The notes under the pieces: model-generated
What the model was told of the DNA's origin: nothing
Databases searched by the model: none
What the model saw: the letters and a program-made list of their open reading frames with translations, nothing else
Shown: piece by piece, positions 1 through 7,632 of the stretch
How the letters are laid out: the number at the start of each line of letters is the position of its first letter
Position numbering within the stretch: position 1 is the first letter of the stretch
Program-made: the position numbers and the translations under genes
Origin: QQUJ01 sp050287605
Lineage (GTDB): Bacteria > Pseudomonadota > Gammaproteobacteria > QQUJ01
NCBI GenBank assembly: GCA_050287605.1
Contig: JBNKCG010000081.1
Span: forward strand, 1-64,000
Length of the DNA: 64,000 nt
Direction of reading: 5' to 3'

Positions 1-45
1 TTTCTGGGTTAGGCATTCGGCGCAATGCCCTTCGGTTATTGCGCC
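1..45 (-). repeat. Hairpin-forming intergenic repeat, possible terminator of the DUF6544-like gene
   Basis: Bases 19-26 (ggcgcaat) pair perfectly with 38-45 (attgcgcc) around an 11-base loop containing ttcgg. The hairpin lies directly against the stop codon of the minus-strand gene that ends at 46. The form (a GCGCAAT arm, a short loop, ATTGCGCCCTAC) resembles a dispersed intergenic repeat I know from many gammaproteobacterial genomes. No T-run follows, so termination is only a guess. The window edge may cut off more of it. Confidence 0.5.
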
Positions 46-933
46 CTACTCCCACACTGTCGGTTGTGGATCGTATTCAATTGAGCGTAGCCGCCCGCGC
101 CAATAGGTGAAATCCCCTTCGGGGAGATTCCATTGTGCGGCACCTTGCAACGGGACGTGCATGTCGCCGCGATCGACGTAGTCCTTGTAGGTTACCGTCC
201 AACGCGTGGGCACGTAGCCGCCGTCCAGCTCACGGTAGCGGTTGTCGGCGACGACGCGTTCGACTTCGTTGCGGTCGTTGAAGTGGAAGACCACGGAAAC
301 CTGTATTCCGGATTCGTCGAGGATGGCGCGCGCGGAGCAGTCGTCGATGGCTTCCCAGTGCAATCCTGGGCGCGGTAGTAATATCGTCGGGCACCACGCG
401 GCGTCGGCGAGGTAACGCATCAGCGCCGCCTGTACCAATTCCGGGCGGTCTTCATCCTCTACCAGGGGTAACGCCGACATGAATTTGACGCGCGTGGCGG
501 CGCGGCCTTCGGCGTAGTTGTCGACGAGACGCGCATCGACCATGGGCATCATTTCGAGTCGGGCGTCCCATACGAAGGCCGGCGGGCCGGCCTGCAGGTA
601 CTCGCGGGCGCTGAACCACTTCCAGGCCTTCTTTCCGCGCTTGAGCCGCATTTCGCCGTCTTGCGACAGACGCACGCGATGCGGTGCCGGGCGGCCCGGC
701 GTGAGCGCCAAGCGCAGGTAGCGCGCCACCGGTGGCGGTACTTCATCCAACCCGTCGAAGGAGATGCGTTGGGTCTCGGCGACCGGTGCAGCGATGATGT
801 CGTGAATGAGACGCTTGGTGCGCTTTTCCAGACGTGCCGAGCTGAACGCGACGTAGGCGGCGGAAAAGACGATGGCGTAAACCGTCAACGCCGGCGGCAG
901 CATACGCAGGATGATGCCGAGATCGCCGTCCAC
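46..933 (-). CDS. DUF6544/DUF6920-like protein with N-terminal membrane anchor
   Basis: 295 aa, function unknown. The start is GTG at 933, 3 nt after the maoC-like stop, so the two are probably co-transcribed. Residues 7-29 are hydrophobic and look like a membrane anchor; the remainder is soluble. A middle region with RYLRLAL, then a basic MRLKRGKKAWKWF stretch, PPAFVW, a PTILLPRPG segment and a C-terminal YWRGRL matches the pattern I recall for the DUF6544/DUF6920 family. No catalytic motif is recognisable. An alternative ATG at 903 would remove part of the anchor. The family call is from memory of its consensus and is moderate. Confidence 0.6.
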   Translation of the reverse strand: MDGDLGIILRMLPPALTVYAIVFSAAYVAFSSARLEKRTKRLIHDIIAAPVAETQRISFDGLDEVPPPVARYLRLALTPGRPAPHRVRLSQDGEMRLKRGKKAWKWFSAREYLQAGPPAFVWDARLEMMPMVDARLVDNYAEGRAATRVKFMSALPLVEDEDRPELVQAALMRYLADAAWCPTILLPRPGLHWEAIDDCSARAILDESGIQVSVVFHFNDRNEVERVVADNRYRELDGGYVPTRWTVTYKDYVDRGDMHVPLQGAAQWNLPEGDFTYWRGRLRSIEYDPQPTVWE

Positions 934-936
934 GAA

Positions 937-1416
937 TCAACCCGTATCTCTGCACAACAGGAAATTCGCGGCGCGCAGGCTCATCACGGTGTCACCGTTT
1001 TGATTGCGCACTTCCATCAACGAACGGACGATGCCGCGATCCGGTTTGGAGCTGGAACGCCGGGCCTCCTCAATGGTGACCCGCACCGAGAGTACGTCAC
1101 CGGGGCGCACCGGTTTGATCCAGCGGAGTTCTTCCAATCCCGGCGAGCCGAGGCTGGCCACTTTGGAGAGGTAGTGGTCGACGATCTGGCGCATCATCAG
1201 GCTGCCGGTGTGCCAGCCGCTGGCGATGAGCCCGCCGTACTCGCCGGCCGCGGCCGCTTCGGCGTCGACGTGGATGAACTGCGGGTCGTACTTCTGCGCA
1301 AACTCGACGATCTCGCGTTCGGTCACTTCCACGTTGCCGAATTCGTGGACGCTGCCCGCCACGTAGTCTTCGAAGTAACGTGCTTCGATGGGAGTGGCGA
1401 AACCCTCTTCGCTCAT
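937..1416 (-). CDS. MaoC-family (R)-specific enoyl-CoA hydratase-like protein
   Basis: 159 aa with a single hot-dog fold typical of MaoC dehydratases, which hydrate enoyl-CoA thioesters. The N-terminal YFEDYVAGSVHEFG and ITEREIVEFA-like segment (residues 14-40), DPQFIHVDAEAA (44-55) and GLIASGWHTGSLMMR (60-76) carry the hydratase-2 type D-x(4)-H pattern; FIHVD supplies the putative catalytic His and its neighbouring Asp. The C-terminal part ends in the usual beta strands with GDTVMSLRAANFL. It starts 4 nt after the NUDIX stop and ends 3 nt before the next gene. The substrate cannot be deduced. Confidence 0.85.
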   Translation of the reverse strand: MSEEGFATPIEARYFEDYVAGSVHEFGNVEVTEREIVEFAQKYDPQFIHVDAEAAAAGEYGGLIASGWHTGSLMMRQIVDHYLSKVASLGSPGLEELRWIKPVRPGDVLSVRVTIEEARRSSSKPDRGIVRSLMEVRNQNGDTVMSLRAANFLLCRDTG

Positions 1417-1420
1417 GCGA

Positions 1421-2020
1421 TCAGCTCCACTGTTGTTGGACGGTTGCGCGGTTCATGGCCAGCCACTGCAGCGCCATGATGGTGTAGGACGAATCCACCT
1501 GCCCTGTTTCAATCGCTTTGAGTGCCGTCTCCAGCGACATGACGTGGACCTTGATGTCTTCGCCTTCGTGGTCGAGGCCGTGGATGCCGCCGGCTTGCGA
1601 GGCGTCGGTGCTCGCCAGGTAGAGCGCGATGCGTTCCGAACTGCCGCCGGGCGCGGGGTAGAAGTCGTAGAGTTTGATCAACTCGCCCACCTGGCAACCG
1701 GCCTCCTCCACCGCTTCGCGTTGCACGACCTCCTCGAACGACTCGCCCGTCTCCACGATGCCGGCCACCGTCTCCAGCATCCAGGCGCCTTCCGCGCGGT
1801 CGAGTGCGCCGATGCGAAACTGTTCCACCAGTACCACGCGATCGAGCCGCGCATCGTAGAGCAGCGCCGCCACCGCGTGGTCGCGCTTGAAAAGCTCGCG
1901 CATCAACGGGGGACTCATACCGCCGGCGAACAGTTCGTGGCGCAGTTGGTAGCGGTCGAGACGGAAGAAACCGTCGTAGCAGACCTGCTGGTCGAGGATT
2001 TCGATCTTCTTGTTCACCAT
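1421..2020 (-). CDS. nudF: ADP-ribose pyrophosphatase (NUDIX hydrolase)
   Basis: 199 aa. A complete Nudix box (G-x5-E-x7-REAVEEAGC) lies at residues 87-109, and the upstream VLVEQFRIGA and downstream PAPGGSSERIALYLA segments are typical of ADP-ribose diphosphatases of the NudF/TrgB group. These hydrolyse ADP-ribose to AMP and ribose 5-phosphate. The frame is open further upstream, but the ATG at 2020 is preceded by GGGAG and starts the family-typical MVNKKIEILDQ. This choice also removes an artificial overlap with the transporter gene upstream. Confidence 0.88.
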   Translation of the reverse strand: MVNKKIEILDQQVCYDGFFRLDRYQLRHELFAGGMSPPLMRELFKRDHAVAALLYDARLDRVVLVEQFRIGALDRAEGAWMLETVAGIVETGESFEEVVQREAVEEAGCQVGELIKLYDFYPAPGGSSERIALYLASTDASQAGGIHGLDHEGEDIKVHVMSLETALKAIETGQVDSSYTIMALQWLAMNRATVQQQWS

Positions 2021-2067
2021 CGCTCCCGTATGCGCGGACGTCTCATTGTAGCAACTCGAACAGCGCC

Positions 2068-3246
2068 TCAAGCCGATCCGGTAGCGCCGCCCCAGCGCTG
2101 CACGACGGCGTGCACCGCCCACCCTGCGACCAGCCCGGCTGCCATGTTCAGCGCGACGCAGACACCTGCGGTAATCACCATCACGACGACGTCAACGCCC
2201 CGGCGGGGCCGGAACCGTCGCTGCAGAACGAGATCGATGCCGGCAACCAACAGCAACACGCCGACGGCGGCCAAGGGGATGACCTGCAACAGGGTCAGCG
2301 CGAAATCGCCGAAGAACAGCCCCAGCACCAGGCAGCTCACTCCGAACAGTGCGGGCGCCAGCGCGCTGCGTGCACCAAAACGGTATTGCACGACCAGCCC
2401 GCCTGCCCCATGGCACATCGGCAGAGCGCCCAAGGGAGTGAGCAGCAGATTGAGCAACCCGGTCGACCACGCAAACCGCTGCGGCGACAGGCGCGCCTTG
2501 TCCTGCGGAAAATAGGCCGTGGCGAGAGAGGCAGCGACCAGCACCGCGTTGGTGAGAGTCAGGGCCAACTGGGGCAGCAACGCCTGAACGGTTGCCGCCC
2601 GCCACGCGGGCTCGTTGGGCATCACGAGCTGCGGCAGGTGAAAACCGAGCGCCGGTACGGAAAGCGCCTCGGGCAGCCGCGCTATCCCCCACCCGACGCC
2701 CAACAGCAGTATCGCCACACTGGCGAGGGGTCGGAGCGGGCTCAGCCAGACCCCCGCCAGCAGCAGCGCCGCAGCCATACCCACCACCGGTTCGCCCAAT
2801 GCCAGCCGCCCACCGATGAGCGCCAGATAGGCCCCGACACCGACAGTCACGCCGGCCAACACCCCCACCGGGACGCGACGCGCCAGCAGAGTCACCAAGC
2901 CGGTGGCGGCGAGCACGCAGAGCACCACGCCCATGAGGATACCGCTGGCAGCCACCGTTTCGGCGTTCATCCCGCCCGCAATGATGAGCGCGGCGATCAC
3001 CTTCATGGGTTGCACGGGCACCGGGCGACGATAGATCAACGCCACCGCCAGGGCGAAGAGACCGAACCCGATCAGCACACCCGCGGGATTGAAGCGCTGC
3101 AGCGCCAATACCGCCACCACCAACGGCAGAAACGTGCCGAGATCGGCGAACGCGCCCGAGAGATCACCGACCACCGGCCGCGGCCACGAACGCGACGTTT
3201 CGTCAGCGCTCCCGTCGGGCGATTGCGGTTGGGGATGGTCATTCAT
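2068..3246 (-). CDS. MOT1-type molybdate/sulfate transporter
   Basis: 392 aa, about ten to twelve hydrophobic segments after a short soluble N-terminus (1-25). The sequence GDLSGAFADLGTFLPL (residues 27-42) is the hallmark of the MOT1 (MFS_MOT1) molybdate transporter family, and the repeated PMKVIAALI and later P-x-CHGAGGL motifs are also characteristic. It should import molybdate, possibly sulfate, across the inner membrane. A GC-rich 8-bp hairpin lies 8-36 nt before the ATG, where no clear Shine-Dalgarno is visible. The next gene downstream is the NUDIX gene. Substrate specificity between molybdate and sulfate is not settled by sequence. Confidence 0.8.
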   Translation of the reverse strand: MNDHPQPQSPDGSADETSRSWPRPVVGDLSGAFADLGTFLPLVVAVLALQRFNPAGVLIGFGLFALAVALIYRRPVPVQPMKVIAALIIAGGMNAETVAASGILMGVVLCVLAATGLVTLLARRVPVGVLAGVTVGVGAYLALIGGRLALGEPVVGMAAALLLAGVWLSPLRPLASVAILLLGVGWGIARLPEALSVPALGFHLPQLVMPNEPAWRAATVQALLPQLALTLTNAVLVAASLATAYFPQDKARLSPQRFAWSTGLLNLLLTPLGALPMCHGAGGLVVQYRFGARSALAPALFGVSCLVLGLFFGDFALTLLQVIPLAAVGVLLLVAGIDLVLQRRFRPRRGVDVVVMVITAGVCVALNMAAGLVAGWAVHAVVQRWGGATGSA

Positions 3247-3253
3247 GGTGCTG

Positions 3254-3282
3254 GGGCCTGTTCACTCGACTCGGACAGGCCC
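3254..3282 (-). promoter_or_regulatory. Hairpin in the 5' leader of the molybdate transporter
   Basis: gggcctgt (3254-3261) pairs with acaggccc (3275-3282) around 13 nt. It ends 8 nt before the transporter ATG at 3246, where a ribosome binding site would lie. It could control initiation. It is far smaller than a Moco riboswitch, and I see none of that motif. Confidence 0.35.
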
Positions 3283-3358
3283 TAGGGTAACGGTAAAGAG
3301 CACGGCAGGAAAAAAGTCACGGGGAGCGCCACCCGCTACGGTGCGGATGTCCGGCACG

Positions 3359-3391
3359 AAAAAAGGGCCGGCGGGTCGCACCCGCCGGCCC
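3359..3391 (-). terminator. Rho-independent terminator of the EF-hand gene
   Basis: A perfect 12-bp GC-rich stem (3365-3376 with 3380-3391) has a 3-nt loop and is followed on the minus strand by six T residues (3364-3359). It lies 37 nt after the EF-hand stop codon. This is the strongest terminator in the window. Confidence 0.93.
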
Positions 3392-3427
3392 CCTGCGTCG
3401 CTATCTAGAACGACTTCGGACGAGCCG

Positions 3428-3850
3428 CTACTTGCCGGGGCCCATACCGCCGCCGCCCTGTCCCATGCCGGAACCCGGCCCGTATCCCGGACCGCTCTTC
3501 TGGCGATCCTGCCAGCGCTGCTCGCGCCGCTCCTGCCAGCGTTCCATCTGCTGCATCCGCAGCTCTTCGCGGGAGATCTGGCCGTCACCGTTGGCATCGA
3601 CGTCTTCGAACGCCATCGCTCCCTGCTCTTTCAGGCCGCGCATCGGATAGCCGTCGCGAACCCGCTGTTCGATGCGTGCGTTGCGCGTTTCGGTGAACTC
3701 TTCCCGGCTGATGACACCGTCGCCGTTCTGATCGTATACCTCAAACGCGATCGGTCCGCGATCCGCCACGCTGCTGTCCGCGGCCTGCGCGGCCCACCAT
3801 GGAGTGGTCATCGCCAATGCGGCTGTGAGGTAGATAATGGGGGCTTTCAT
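3428..3850 (-). CDS. Secreted EF-hand calcium-binding protein
   Basis: 140 aa. Residues 1-23 form a Sec signal peptide with AQA before the likely cleavage site. Two canonical EF-hand loops follow: D40-N42-D44...E51 and D85-N87-D89...E96, so it should bind two Ca2+ in the periplasm or outside. The last 20 residues are Gly/Pro/Met-rich. The ATG at 3850 is preceded by AGGAG; upstream in-frame starts lack one. It has its own terminator and lies downstream of a PhoPQ-like two-component system whose last gene stops at 4007, leaving 156 nt in between. It may be a regulated target or a partner of the cytochrome module. The role is unknown. Confidence 0.85.
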   Translation of the reverse strand: MKAPIIYLTAALAMTTPWWAAQAADSSVADRGPIAFEVYDQNGDGVISREEFTETRNARIEQRVRDGYPMRGLKEQGAMAFEDVDANGDGQISREELRMQQMERWQERREQRWQDRQKSGPGYGPGSGMGQGGGGMGPGK

Positions 3851-4006
3851 CGTCGTATCTCCTGTGTATCGGCTCTCTGGGTTATTGCCTTTGGGGGTCC
3901 TCCCCTTGTACGTATCGTTGTACTCGCCCGCCTGTAGATTCTCAGTGATCAAGTCACTCTGTCCCTCTTACTCTGTTAAACGCATGAGGCCTGTTTTGGT
4001 TGACCG

Positions 4007-5338
4007 CTAGCGCCGCGCATGAAAACAGACGCTCACCTGCAATCCGCCCAGTTCGGGTGCGGATCGGAATTCGAGACGGGCGGAATAGAGTTCCGCAATC
4101 TCCTGGACGATGGCCAGGCCCAGACCATGCCCGCTTACGCTTTCGTCCAGACGGGTGCCGCGGCGCAGCAGGGTATCGATCTGTTGCGGCGAGCAACCCG
4201 GTCCGTCGTCCTCTACGCAGATGCATCCGGCCTGCGGTTGGTCGACCGTGAGTCTCACCCGCCGCCTTGCCCATTTACAGGCGTTGTCCAACAGGTTGCC
4301 GATCAACTCCAGGGCATCGTCGCGATCGAGCGGCAGCACCACCTCCCGCGGGCAGTGCAGCGTGATCTCCAGTTCGCGCCCGCCGTGAACGCGGCGTAGC
4401 ACCTCCACCAGCTCCGGCAGGTCCTCTGCGGGACGAAACGCCTGGGCCGTGCCGGTGCGCCCCGCCAGCCGCGCGCGCCGCAGCTCACTGTCGACGGCGT
4501 GGCGAATCTGATCGATGCGGGTATTGAGTTCGGTGGCAATCTGCGGGTGATCCGCCAGCTCAGCGCTGCTTGCCAGCTGACTCAGCAACGTCAGGGGCGA
4601 CTTGACGGCGTGGGCGAGATTACCGGCGGCGTTGCGCGAGCGCTGCAAGCGCCGGTCGAGCAGGGTCAACAGGTGATTGACCTCCGTTACCAGGGGTTTG
4701 ACCTCGTCCGGCACCCCCTCGCCCAACTGGCTGATTTCTCCGGTGCCCAGGCGCTCGACGTCGGCGGCGGTCTGCTGCAGCGTATCGAAACCACGCCGTA
4801 GAATCATGCGCTGCAGCGCCACCACGCCCAGCAGCACCACCAAGCCGATACCACCCAGCAGCCAGCGCACGCGGTTGAGATGGGTATGCAGTGCGCTGAG
4901 GTCCTCGGCCACCGCAATGGTGACGTCCCGCCCCTGCTTGCGGTACCCCCCTGCCCAGGCGAGCAGCGGTTGCCGTTCCGGACCGCTGGCGTGCCAGCGC
5001 TGCGTCGTACCCGGCGGCAGCGACGGTACGGCGAGCGGCGCATCCCACAGCGAGCGCGAGCGCAGGGTGGCGCCGCCCTCGGCAACGGCGACCACGTAGT
5101 AGTGACCGGTATAGGGGCGTTCGTAGATCGCGCCCACGCGGCGTGTATCCACCGTGACCGCGCCCTGCGCATCGACTTGCAGGGCGGACAATACGCTGTC
5201 TGCGTCGTGGCGCAGGCGCGATGCCACCAGATCCTCGCCCACGTGGCGCACCGTCTCGCCGGCCGCGATGACCAGCAGCCCCATCACCAAAGTCATCGCC
5301 AGGGCGAGACCGGCCTGCAGGCGCTTGCGCAGCGACAT
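4007..5338 (-). CDS. Two-component sensor histidine kinase (PhoQ-like)
   Basis: 443 aa. TM1 at 9-29, a periplasmic domain of about 125 residues, TM2 at 158-180, a HAMP-like linker, then the dimerisation helix with HAVKSPL (phospho-acceptor H243). The ATP-binding domain shows the N box (NLLDNACKW, 348-356), G1 (DDGPG, 377-381) and G2 (GHGLGLA, 403-409). The HAVKSPL form and short periplasmic domain resemble PhoQ. The ATG at 5338 overlaps the response-regulator stop (ATGA), so the two are translationally coupled. The periplasmic domain has no recognisable ligand motif, so the signal is unknown; a redox or divalent-cation stimulus would fit the neighbours. Confidence 0.9.
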   Translation of the reverse strand: MSLRKRLQAGLALAMTLVMGLLVIAAGETVRHVGEDLVASRLRHDADSVLSALQVDAQGAVTVDTRRVGAIYERPYTGHYYVVAVAEGGATLRSRSLWDAPLAVPSLPPGTTQRWHASGPERQPLLAWAGGYRKQGRDVTIAVAEDLSALHTHLNRVRWLLGGIGLVVLLGVVALQRMILRRGFDTLQQTAADVERLGTGEISQLGEGVPDEVKPLVTEVNHLLTLLDRRLQRSRNAAGNLAHAVKSPLTLLSQLASSAELADHPQIATELNTRIDQIRHAVDSELRRARLAGRTGTAQAFRPAEDLPELVEVLRRVHGGRELEITLHCPREVVLPLDRDDALELIGNLLDNACKWARRRVRLTVDQPQAGCICVEDDGPGCSPQQIDTLLRRGTRLDESVSGHGLGLAIVQEIAELYSARLEFRSAPELGGLQVSVCFHARR

Positions 5339-6018
5339 CAGCCGTCCTGCACACCCGCCTTGCCGCGAAACAGGTACCCCTGTCCGCGGCGGGTCTCGAT
5401 GATCTCGTCGCCGAACTTCTGGCGCAGGCGTTTGATATAGACCTCGACCACGTTGCTGTCGGGTTCGGTATCGCCCTCGTAGACGTGTTCGGTGAGGCGG
5501 CTCTTGGAGAGCACCCGATCGGGATGGAGCATGAAATAGCGCAACAGGCGAAACTCGAAACCGGTCAGCGTTTCGGAAGCGCCGCCCACGACTGCCGCCT
5601 GCTGGCGCTCCTCGTCGAGGCGGATGCCACCGACTTGCAGGCACGGATCGGCGCGACCGTGGCGGCGGCGCATCACCGCCTGGAGACGGGCCAGCAGCTC
5701 CTCGTTGTGAAACGGCTTGCCCAGGTAGTCGTCGGCCCCTGCCTTGAGACCGTCGACGCGTTCGTGCCAGGCGTCCCGGGCGGTCAGAACCACCACCGGC
5801 AGGTCGTTGCCCTGGTCGCGCCAGCGGCGCAATACCTCCAGGCCGGGGCGGTCCGGCAGCCCCAGATCGAGAATCGCCGCGTCGAACGGCTCCTCTTCGC
5901 CGAGAAACTGGGCATCGATACCGTTGTCGGCCACGTCTACCGCGTAGCCGGCCTGTTCCAACGCCGGTTTTAGCCGGCGAACCAGCAGCTCATCGTCTTC
6001 CACCAGCAGCAGTCGCAT
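5338..6018 (-). CDS. OmpR/PhoP-family response regulator
   Basis: 226 aa. The receiver domain carries acidic residues in VEDDE (6-10), phospho-acceptor D51 (ILDLGLPD), T in VLTAR and the invariant Lys in GKPF. A winged-helix DNA-binding domain of the OmpR type follows (about 130-225), with EFRLLRYF and a C-terminal VYIKRLRQKFG. It is paired with the kinase gene through an ATGA overlap. The ATG at 6018 gives the standard MRLLLVEDD start, 4 nt after the PepSY stop. An ATG at 6042 would overlap the PepSY gene and add eight residues. It probably controls the cytochrome operon it sits in. Confidence 0.92.
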   Translation of the reverse strand: MRLLLVEDDELLVRRLKPALEQAGYAVDVADNGIDAQFLGEEEPFDAAILDLGLPDRPGLEVLRRWRDQGNDLPVVVLTARDAWHERVDGLKAGADDYLGKPFHNEELLARLQAVMRRRHGRADPCLQVGGIRLDEERQQAAVVGGASETLTGFEFRLLRYFMLHPDRVLSKSRLTEHVYEGDTEPDSNVVEVYIKRLRQKFGDEIIETRRGQGYLFRGKAGVQDG

Positions 6019-6022
6019 CGAT

Positions 6023-6319
6023 TCAGTCGTCTTTCTCGGCATCCAGCAGCTGGCCGCTCACGGCGTCGTATTTCAACTCCCACACCAGGCCCGCGTCGTC
6101 GACGATCTCGAGGTGGTAGTAGTAACCATCGCCCTTGCGTTTCAGTTCCGCTTCCAGCAAGCGTCCCGAGTACCGGCTGCGCGCGGCATCCAGGATTTGC
6201 GCCAGCGGTACCACACGCCCCTCCTCGACCCAGCGCCGCACCTGCTCGTGATCATCATCGGCGCAGGCACCGCCAATGGTACCGATGAGCAGAATCGCAA
6301 CAAGCAGAACGCGTGACAA
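6023..6319 (-). CDS. Periplasmic PepSY-domain protein
   Basis: 98 aa. Residues 1-20 form a signal peptide ending in GGACA. The mature part is a single PepSY domain: a helix with VRRWVEEGRVVPLAQILDA, then YYHLEIVDDAGLVWELKYDA and the terminal SGQLLDAEKDD. PepSY proteins bind peptides or modulate proteases and often occur beside diheme cytochromes and PhoPQ-like systems. It is 4 nt downstream of the diheme cytochrome and 4 nt upstream of the regulator, in one transcription unit. It could be a ligand or accessory factor of the sensor; that is inference. Confidence 0.88.
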   Translation of the reverse strand: MSRVLLVAILLIGTIGGACADDDHEQVRRWVEEGRVVPLAQILDAARSRYSGRLLEAELKRKGDGYYYHLEIVDDAGLVWELKYDAVSGQLLDAEKDD

Positions 6320-6323
6320 CTCG

Positions 6324-6890
6324 CTAATCCTCCCAGCGCCCCAATCCGGGGATGTGCACGGTGTGCTCGTTGAATACCCCGCGCTCGGCTTCAGTATGGC
6401 AGCTGTCGCATTGGGAAAAACGTAGCGTGCGATCGCCCTGCTGCATCACCCAGCGGGGGATCTCGTCGTGCTTGCGCTGGAAATAGCGCGTCTCGGTGAT
6501 GCGCAACACGGACGCGTCCCGTGGCACAGAGTCGGCAAAGCGGCGCGAACGCCGGTAGTCCGAGCGGTCTGCCGCCCGCTTGTCGAGATAGTCGACAATC
6601 TCCGCCGCCGTGGTCGCATCGAGTTCGGCGTTCTCGCCGAAATGACGATCCAGCCGGTTCATGACCGCCTGCCACGAACGCGCCGGCAGCAAACCCGGCG
6701 GGTAGGCAAGATGGCAACTGCCGCACTCGTCGCGGTAGAGCGCGTTGTCCACCGGCGCCACGTCCACGCGCGCCTCGTGCCACACACGCGACCACCAGCC
6801 GCCGTGACGATCGTCGTCATCACCCAGCGCAATGGCGCTGGCCGCCATCAGGCAGCCGGCGCCCAGCACGCCCCACACGCTATTTCTCAT
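6324..6890 (-). CDS. Periplasmic diheme cytochrome c (DHC family)
   Basis: 188 aa. An N-terminal signal peptide (1-22) is followed by two CxxCH haem c attachment sites, C56-H60 and C161-H165. The surrounding YRDECGSCHLAYPPGLLPARSW pattern is typical of the DHC family (diheme cytochrome c first known from Rhodobacter). The ATG at 6890 has GGAGG at the right distance. The gene lies 34 nt after the cytochrome b561 gene and just before the PepSY gene. It probably passes electrons between the membrane cytochrome b and a soluble periplasmic acceptor, which is not encoded here. Confidence 0.92.
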   Translation of the reverse strand: MRNSVWGVLGAGCLMAASAIALGDDDDRHGGWWSRVWHEARVDVAPVDNALYRDECGSCHLAYPPGLLPARSWQAVMNRLDRHFGENAELDATTAAEIVDYLDKRAADRSDYRRSRRFADSVPRDASVLRITETRYFQRKHDEIPRWVMQQGDRTLRFSQCDSCHTEAERGVFNEHTVHIPGLGRWED

Positions 6891-6924
6891 TGGAGCCTCC
6901 CTGCGTCGAGTGGCCGCGACCAAC

Positions 6925-7494
6925 CTATTCCGTAGCCCGTTTGCGCCCATTGATCATGGCGCGTACCAGGTTTTCGCCGTGCTGGAGACTCGCCACCGCT
7001 ACGCCGATGACGTGCAGCACCACCAGCGTCAGCGTGAAATTGGCGAACAGTTCGTGAATCTCCTTGACCAGATGGGCACCCGACTTGCCCACGCCGGCCA
7101 TCAACCCCGCCAGCGGGCCGGCAAGCTCTTCGCCGCCGTAAGCGGCGAGACCCGTGAACACCGTGCACACCAGGTTGATCAGCAGCAGCACCACCATCGC
7201 CCCACCGGCGGGATTGTGGCCGATGTAGCGGCGCGGCTGAAAGGCGAGAATGTCTTTCAGATAGTCCACCACCACGCGCGGATGGCGGACGAAGTCGGCA
7301 AAACGCGCATAGCGCGTCCCCACCAGGCCCCATACCAGCCGGAACAGCACCAGGCCACCAATGAAATAGCCGCTCACCACGTGCAGCGACTGCACCTCTT
7401 CGGCGCTCAGGAAACTGACGGTGAACGCCAACACCAACGACCAATGGAAGACCCTGACCAGCGGGTCCCACACCTTGATGACATCTACTGACAT
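6925..7494 (-). CDS. Cytochrome b561-family membrane protein
   Basis: 189 aa, four transmembrane helices. Conserved His residues lie in VFHWSLVL (helix 1), LHVVSGYFIGG (helix 2), HELFANF (helix 3-4 loop) and VLHVIGV (helix 4), consistent with two b haems. It begins MSVDVIKVWDPLVRVFHW, the standard start of the Ni/Fe-hydrogenase-type b561 family. The frame is open far upstream, over the oppositely oriented aldolase gene; that is a GC artefact. First gene of the operon b561-DHC-PepSY-regulator-kinase. It likely oxidises quinol or receives electrons from the periplasmic diheme cytochrome. Confidence 0.9.
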   Translation of the reverse strand: MSVDVIKVWDPLVRVFHWSLVLAFTVSFLSAEEVQSLHVVSGYFIGGLVLFRLVWGLVGTRYARFADFVRHPRVVVDYLKDILAFQPRRYIGHNPAGGAMVVLLLINLVCTVFTGLAAYGGEELAGPLAGLMAGVGKSGAHLVKEIHELFANFTLTLVVLHVIGVAVASLQHGENLVRAMINGRKRATE

Positions 7495-7632
7495 GGAGAA
7501 ATCCTCAGCTATGGAATAACGGCGAGCGTAACGATAGCGGGGACAACTTAAACCAAGCTGAAAGTATCGGCGGCATGGGATTTTGAGATGGGTTCTTGTA
7601 TGCTGGCGCGCCGACCGTAGCGGCCTTGGACG
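7495..7632. promoter_or_regulatory. Divergent promoter region, cytochrome operon / class II aldolase
   Basis: 138 nt between two divergent starts. It must hold the promoter of the cytochrome/two-component operon and that of the aldolase gene. I cannot pick a convincing -35/-10 pair or a direct-repeat PhoP-type box by eye. Confidence 0.5.
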
